From the NCBI GenBank assembly GCA_030731175.1, contig JANQUM010000118.1, positions 1 to 8,635 of the forward strand: a stretch of DNA of 8,635 nt, in the 5' to 3' direction. Within the stretch, counting starts at the first letter, position 1, and each line of letters opens with the position of its first letter. Of this stretch, positions 5,511 through 8,635 are shown piece after piece. The notes beneath the pieces are model-generated. The model saw only the letters and a program-made list of their open reading frames with translations, ran no database searches and was not told where the DNA came from. Origin of the DNA: Spirosomataceae bacterium (lineage in GTDB: Bacteria; Bacteroidota; Bacteroidia; Cytophagales; Spirosomataceae). A program made the position numbers and the translations under genes.

Positions 5511-6689
5511 ATGAATTTATTTGACGACCCCATTCTCCGAAATCAATTAAAACCGCTGACACTTACCCGTCCGGTTGGAAAATTAAGGATTGGAATTCAG
5601 ACTATCGTAGAAAAATGGGCGTATTTCTACAATGACGAGATCGGGTTTTTGACCGAAGAATATCTACAAAAAAAGTTTAAGGTAATCAGCAATTCCGACC
5701 TTTATGTGAACGCTTCTGTGCTTCCAAACGAAGAAATTTGGCAAGCAATAAATGCTTTAACCGAAGGCGAAGCATTAACAAAAAATGGCGATTTTATCGC
5801 CGTCAGGACTTCGCAAAACCTATCATTAAACTTTGAATATCAGCAGTTTACACAAAAAGAATACCCTGAAAATATTTCCATAATTAAAAAACTTCCTGAC
5901 TTATTTTTACAGAACGCAGAACAAATTACGGCGGATTTTAAACGTATAACGAAAGGAAGAGAAAGTCAAGAAATTAAAGACCCTTTTACGCGGGTTTATT
6001 CCCCCGAGAACGTATTTTTGGAAGATGGAGCGGATGTAAAAGCGGCGATAATAAACGCCGAAAACGGCCCCGTTTACATTGGGAAAAACGCCGTTTTGCA
6101 GGAAGGCTGTTTGGTTATCGGACCAGCGGCAATTGGCGAAAATAGCATGGTTGCTTTCGGAGCTAAAATACGCCCGAACGTAACGCTTGGGCCAGTAAGT
6201 CGGGTTGGAGGAGAAGTAGGAAACTCTATCTTTATGGGGTATTCTAACAAAGCCCACGACGGCTTTTTGGGAAACTCCGTAATTGGCGAATGGTGTAACT
6301 TAGGAGCCAATACCAATAACTCAAACCTCAAAAACGACTACAAAGAAGTAACACTTTACGATTATAACTTGGGGGAACTTGCCCCGACGGGAGAAATTTT
6401 CTGCGGAACATTTATGGGCGACTACACTAAAGCCGGAATCAGCACGATGTTTAATACCGGAACAGTAATTGGCGTGTGCAGCAACGTTTTCGGTGGAGAT
6501 TTTCAGGAAAAATTTATCCCGTCGTTTACGTGGGGTGGCAAAATGGCGGGCTACGAAAACTACCGCTTTGACAAAGCAATTGACGTAATAATCGCCACGA
6601 TGAGCAGACGAAACCTTTCACTTTCGGAAGAGGATATTGAGATTTTACGGTGGGTGAATGTACAGAAAAGCGTCAAAAAGTTGACTTAA
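5511..6689 (+). CDS. GlmU-like sugar nucleotidyltransferase/acetyltransferase, alternative Bacteroidota type
   Basis: A 392-residue cytosolic protein that matches my memory of the family proposed to replace GlmU in Bacteroidota (TIGR03991 type). That family is predicted to acetylate glucosamine-1-phosphate and form UDP-GlcNAc for peptidoglycan and surface polysaccharides. The N-terminal signature is LTRPVGKLRIG (18-28) followed by EKW (34-36). It lacks the usual nucleotidyltransferase opening GxGTRM. Residues about 165-340 form a left-handed beta-helix of hexapeptide repeats (for example VYIGKNAVLQ, AAIGENSMVAFGA). The acetyltransferase-like core GEVGNSIFMGYSNKAHDGFLG starts at 234, with GEWCNLGANTNNSN at 259-272. 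A short helical tail ends the protein. The assigned reaction comes from family knowledge and is not proven here. The gene is probably co-transcribed with the oxygenase, and its last bases contain the -33 element of the next promoter. Confidence 0.86.
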   Translation: MNLFDDPILRNQLKPLTLTRPVGKLRIGIQTIVEKWAYFYNDEIGFLTEEYLQKKFKVISNSDLYVNASVLPNEEIWQAINALTEGEALTKNGDFIAVRTSQNLSLNFEYQQFTQKEYPENISIIKKLPDLFLQNAEQITADFKRITKGRESQEIKDPFTRVYSPENVFLEDGADVKAAIINAENGPVYIGKNAVLQEGCLVIGPAAIGENSMVAFGAKIRPNVTLGPVSRVGGEVGNSIFMGYSNKAHDGFLGNSVIGEWCNLGANTNNSNLKNDYKEVTLYDYNLGELAPTGEIFCGTFMGDYTKAGISTMFNTGTVIGVCSNVFGGDFQEKFIPSFTWGGKMAGYENYRFDKAIDVIIATMSRRNLSLSEEDIEILRWVNVQKSVKKLT

Positions 6690-6709
6690 TTTGATTTTGC
6701 TTATATTTG
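6681..6709 (+). promoter_or_regulatory. Promoter of the toxin-antitoxin pair
   Basis: TATATTTG (6702-6709) fits the -7 consensus, and TTG (6681-6683) stands 18 bases upstream as the -33 element, overlapping the end of the GlmU-like gene. The -7 element ends 17 bases before the antitoxin ATG, so the leader would be only about 12 bases. The hexamer TTGACT occurs at 6681-6686 and again at 6707-6712, bracketing the promoter with 26-base periodicity. Antitoxins commonly repress their own promoter, so these repeats are candidate operator half-sites. Confidence 0.62.
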
Positions 6710-6726
6710 ACTAAAAATCTGCCATC

Positions 6727-6957
6727 ATGACAACCATAAGAGTACAGATAAGCGAAGCCGACATCAGGAAATTTGACCTTACAAATGACTCAGAAATCGA
6801 ATTTTCGGATTTAATATCTCGAATCAGCTCAGAAAATGCCCGCGTCGCATTAAAAGAATGCAACAGAATTGCCTCAGAAGTAGGGTTAAATGAAATGTCG
6901 CTTGATGAAATAAACGCCGAAATAAATGCAGTTCGACAAGCAAAGAATAATTCTTGA
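6727..6957 (+). CDS. Antitoxin of a PIN-domain toxin-antitoxin pair
   Basis: A 76-residue protein placed directly before, and overlapping, a PIN-domain toxin, the arrangement of VapB-like antitoxins. An N-terminal strand-like stretch (TTIRVQIS, residues 2-9) is followed by helix-prone segments (about 10-17 and 27-53) and a C-terminal acidic helix (MSLDEINAEINAVRQAK, 57-73). The C-terminal part would be the likely toxin-binding piece. The N-terminal strand-then-helix order could be a ribbon-helix-helix DNA-binding fold, but I cannot confirm this. Function is assigned mainly from position, size and the partner. The ATG is preceded by a promoter at close range and no Shine-Dalgarno sequence is evident. 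The stop codon lies 32 bases inside the toxin gene, so translation of the two is probably coupled. Confidence 0.8.
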   Translation: MTTIRVQISEADIRKFDLTNDSEIEFSDLISRISSENARVALKECNRIASEVGLNEMSLDEINAEINAVRQAKNNS

Positions 6958-7360
6958 TACAAACGTCATCGTGTCTGCACTTATTTCAAATTCCGCTCCT
7001 ACTGATGTTTTGTACGATATCGTTTTGAAAAACAAAGTGAATCTTTGCCTATCAGCGGAAGTTTATGACGAATATGTTTCAGTATTGAATCGAGACAAGT
7101 TTAGTCGATTTAAAAATTTCAAAGAAAATGCAGTAATTGTTCTGAAAGAGTTCGACTCCATAGGTCAATACTACAAAACATCGCAAGCAGTAGATCTAAT
7201 TTCTGATGAAAGTGATAATAGGTTTTTGGAATTAGCTTTAGAAAGTTCTGCCAATTACATAATTACTGGAAACACGCAAGATTTTGACTTCGGAACTTTT
7301 CACGGAACAAAAATCGTAACTCCTCGTCAATACTGGGAAATCCATATCGCTCAAAGCTAA
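6926..7360 (+). CDS. PIN-domain toxin (COG1569-like putative RNase)
   Basis: A 144-residue cytosolic metal-dependent ribonuclease toxin, by family. The PIN core is visible: ILDTN with D11, the acidic helix SAEVYDEYVSVL with E45 and E49, then D94 and D97 in SDESDNRFLELA, and the late strand YIITGNTQDF with N116 and D119. The closing motif KIVTPRQYWEI (129-139) fits the COG1569 branch, in which TGN rather than TGD is common, so N116 is not evidence of inactivation. The start at 6926 gives a normal short lead-in to the first strand. GC by hand count is about 34% over 6961-7320, against about 45% over 6181-6420 in the preceding gene, which suggests acquisition by transfer. Its stop codon is in the same frame as holB, four codons before the holB start. 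RNA target unknown. Confidence 0.88.
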   Translation: MQFDKQRIILDTNVIVSALISNSAPTDVLYDIVLKNKVNLCLSAEVYDEYVSVLNRDKFSRFKNFKENAVIVLKEFDSIGQYYKTSQAVDLISDESDNRFLELALESSANYIITGNTQDFDFGTFHGTKIVTPRQYWEIHIAQS

Positions 7361-7372
7361 CTCAAAACACCT

Positions 7373-8476
7373 TTGCAATTTTCACAAATACCAGGTCTGC
7401 ACTCGTTAAAATCTTCGCTTATGAAAGCGGTAGAGAAAAATCATTTTGCCCACGCCCAACTCATCCATGGTCACGAAGGCAACGGAAATTTAGCAATAGC
7501 GTTGGCATTGGCAACTTACCTGAATTGTCAAAATCGACAAGCAACTGACTCCTGCGGAGCGTGTTCGTCTTGTGTCAAAATGAGTAAAGTTGCTCACCCC
7601 GATGTAAAATATATTTACCCAACCGCCGGCGGGAAAAAGGTTTTATCCGCTAATTTCATTGAACAATGGCGAGATTTCGTCCAGACAAAACCGTTCGGAA
7701 ACTTATCCGATTGGCTGGAAGCAATTGACGTAAAACAAGGAAATATTCCGGTGGAAGAAGCCAGACTTTTGATTCAGGATTTATCTATGAAATCTTACGA
7801 GGGTGGCTACAAAATTGTGTTGATTTGGCAAGCCGAATCTTTGCACACCGCGACGGCAAATGCTTTATTAAAAGTACTCGAAGAACCACCCGAGCAAACT
7901 ATTTTTCTACTCGTTACAAATTCTACCGAGCAACTGTTAACAACAATTATTTCAAGAACGCAGCGAGTTTGGATCCCTGATTTTACGGACGAAGATATTG
8001 AGAATTACTTAGTTGATAAACTGACGGTTACCACTGAAAGAGCGAAACAAGCCACATTTTTATCGCAGAATAATTTGAGAAATGCTTTGCATATTCTTGA
8101 AAGCGATACCCCCGAAAATCATCAACTATTTGCCGAATGGATGCGGAAATGTTATTCAGCCCAACTGGATGAATTGGTGTTGATGTCAAACGAATTTGAT
8201 AAAAAAACCAAGGAGCAGCACAAGAATTTCTTTGAGTACGGCATTTCTATTTTTCGGGAATTATTTCTCTACGCTAAAGGAAACGAAGATTTGGTAAGGT
8301 TAGTGGGCGACGAACTCATATTTGTGCAACGGTTCAGTAAAGCATTAAACTTTCGAAATTTAGAAAAAATAACCACGCTACTCGGTGATGCGAGTTACCA
8401 TATCGCCCGAAACGGCAGGGCAAAAATCATTTTCCTTGATTTATCTTTAACATTGGCGGGCTTGTTGAAAAAATAG
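7373..8476 (+). CDS. holB: DNA polymerase III subunit delta-prime
   Basis: A 367-residue subunit of the replicative clamp loader, which helps open and load the sliding clamp on primed DNA. The N-terminal AAA+ fold shows HAQLIHGHEGNGN (27-39), a degenerate P-loop lacking the Lys of GKT, as is usual for delta-prime subunits, which do not hydrolyse ATP. Four cysteines (C52, C61, C64, C67) make the zinc module shared with the gamma/tau subunits. ALLKVLEEPP (164-173) and ISRTQ (193-197, the SRC-type arginine-finger motif) follow, then the C-terminal helical collar domain. I chose the TTG at 7373: the product then opens MQFSQIPGLHSLK as relatives do, and an in-frame stop lies only four codons upstream. 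The next ATG (7421) would remove the first 16 conserved residues. It has no promoter of its own that I can see, and is probably read from the toxin-antitoxin promoter or from further upstream. Confidence 0.93.
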   Translation: MQFSQIPGLHSLKSSLMKAVEKNHFAHAQLIHGHEGNGNLAIALALATYLNCQNRQATDSCGACSSCVKMSKVAHPDVKYIYPTAGGKKVLSANFIEQWRDFVQTKPFGNLSDWLEAIDVKQGNIPVEEARLLIQDLSMKSYEGGYKIVLIWQAESLHTATANALLKVLEEPPEQTIFLLVTNSTEQLLTTIISRTQRVWIPDFTDEDIENYLVDKLTVTTERAKQATFLSQNNLRNALHILESDTPENHQLFAEWMRKCYSAQLDELVLMSNEFDKKTKEQHKNFFEYGISIFRELFLYAKGNEDLVRLVGDELIFVQRFSKALNFRNLEKITTLLGDASYHIARNGRAKIIFLDLSLTLAGLLKK

Positions 8477-8478
8477 CT

Positions 8479-8635
8479 CTATCCCCTGAAAGGGAACTGG
8501 CGAAGTGCGTGCTTCAATACTTCACATTCTTCATCATCAATTGCCGGGAAGTTCGCAATACGAAAAGTTGTTTCTTTCCACTCGCCGTAACCTTTTCCGA
8601 GTGTTATTCCCTTTTGCTTTAAATCGGCAATGACT
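8479..8635 (-). CDS. Class V aminotransferase, C-terminal end only
   Basis: Reading leftward from the window edge, 51 codons end in a TAG stop (8481 down to 8479). The sequence LGKGYGEWKETTFRIANFPA followed by an acidic helix and ALRQFPF matches the small C-terminal domain of class V (phosphoserine/alanine-glyoxylate type) PLP aminotransferases. The 'RIANFP' ending differs from classical SerC, which has a 'FRASIYNA' type ending, so serine-biosynthetic function should not be assumed. The PLP lysine and most of the enzyme lie outside the window. The stop is convergent with holB, with only two bases between the two stop codons. Confidence 0.8.
   Translation of the reverse strand, partial: VIADLKQKGITLGKGYGEWKETTFRIANFPAIDDEECEVLKHALRQFPFRG

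Noticed and set aside
4646..6331. Minus-strand frames at 4646-4966, 5907-6257 and 6074-6331
   Set aside because: All are antisense to the oxygenase or GlmU-like genes, which carry clear family motifs.
6711..6962. Minus-strand frame of 83 codons opposite the antitoxin
   Set aside because: The plus-strand frame has a good promoter, an ATG at the right distance and a toxin partner; the antisense frame has none of these.
7259..7285. Asn in place of Asp in the late PIN motif (TGN rather than TGD), as toxin inactivation
   Set aside because: TGN is common in the COG1569-type PIN branch; the other acidic residues are intact.
7469..7495. Apparent loss of the ATP-binding lysine in HolB (G-H-E-G-N-G-N)
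   Set aside because: A degenerate P-loop is normal for delta-prime subunits and not a sign of decay.
8478..8496. Small hairpin (TCCC/GGGA) at the end of the aminotransferase gene, as a terminator
   Set aside because: The stem is only about four base pairs and is separated from the T-run on the minus strand by about eight bases.

Overview
The window looks like chromosomal DNA of a member of the Bacteroidota, most likely a Cytophagia-type organism. The evidence is Bacteroidota-style promoters (TAnnTTTG at -7 with a TTG-type -33), the near absence of Shine-Dalgarno sequences, an A/T-rich start-codon context, and protein families typical of the phylum. These include a secreted S8 protease with a long insertion and a GlmU-like protein of the alternative bacterial type. 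I cannot name the genus from sequence alone.

Layout. The left edge (1-191) holds the possible first codons of a leftward gene, its candidate promoter, and a clear terminator for the leftward pair that follows. That pair is a PLP-dependent trans-sulfuration enzyme (1840-2970) followed by a secreted subtilisin-like protease (192-1784). They may share the promoter at 3007-3035. A divergent region (2971-3091) separates them from the rightward genes: a CvpA-family membrane protein (3092-3622), a SlyD-like FKBP isomerase (3823-4296, strong terminator at 4373-4425), an isopenicillin-N-synthase-like Fe(II)/2-oxoglutarate oxygenase (4519-5472) and the GlmU-like sugar-phosphate enzyme (5511-6689). The last two are 38 bases apart with no terminator between them. 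Next comes an AT-rich toxin-antitoxin pair (antitoxin 6727-6957, PIN-domain toxin 6926-7360) with its own promoter, directly abutting holB (7373-8476), the DNA polymerase III delta-prime subunit. The right edge carries the C-terminal end of a leftward class V aminotransferase (8479-8635), whose stop lies 2 bases from the holB stop.

How the genes fit together. Most are unrelated housekeeping or envelope functions: amino-acid sulfur metabolism, protein folding, cell-envelope precursor synthesis and replication. The accessory element is the toxin-antitoxin pair wedged between the GlmU-like gene and holB. Its low GC, private promoter and effect on the holB 5' end suggest a later insertion. I see no tRNA, rRNA, CRISPR array, insertion sequence or phage genes, and no wholly new multi-gene system. 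The points most worth a second look are the toxin-antitoxin/holB junction, the substrate-specificity position of the trans-sulfuration enzyme and the non-canonical GlmU-like N-terminal domain. No gene-free stretch exceeds 300 bases; the largest are 4297-4518 and 3623-3822, and both are described below.
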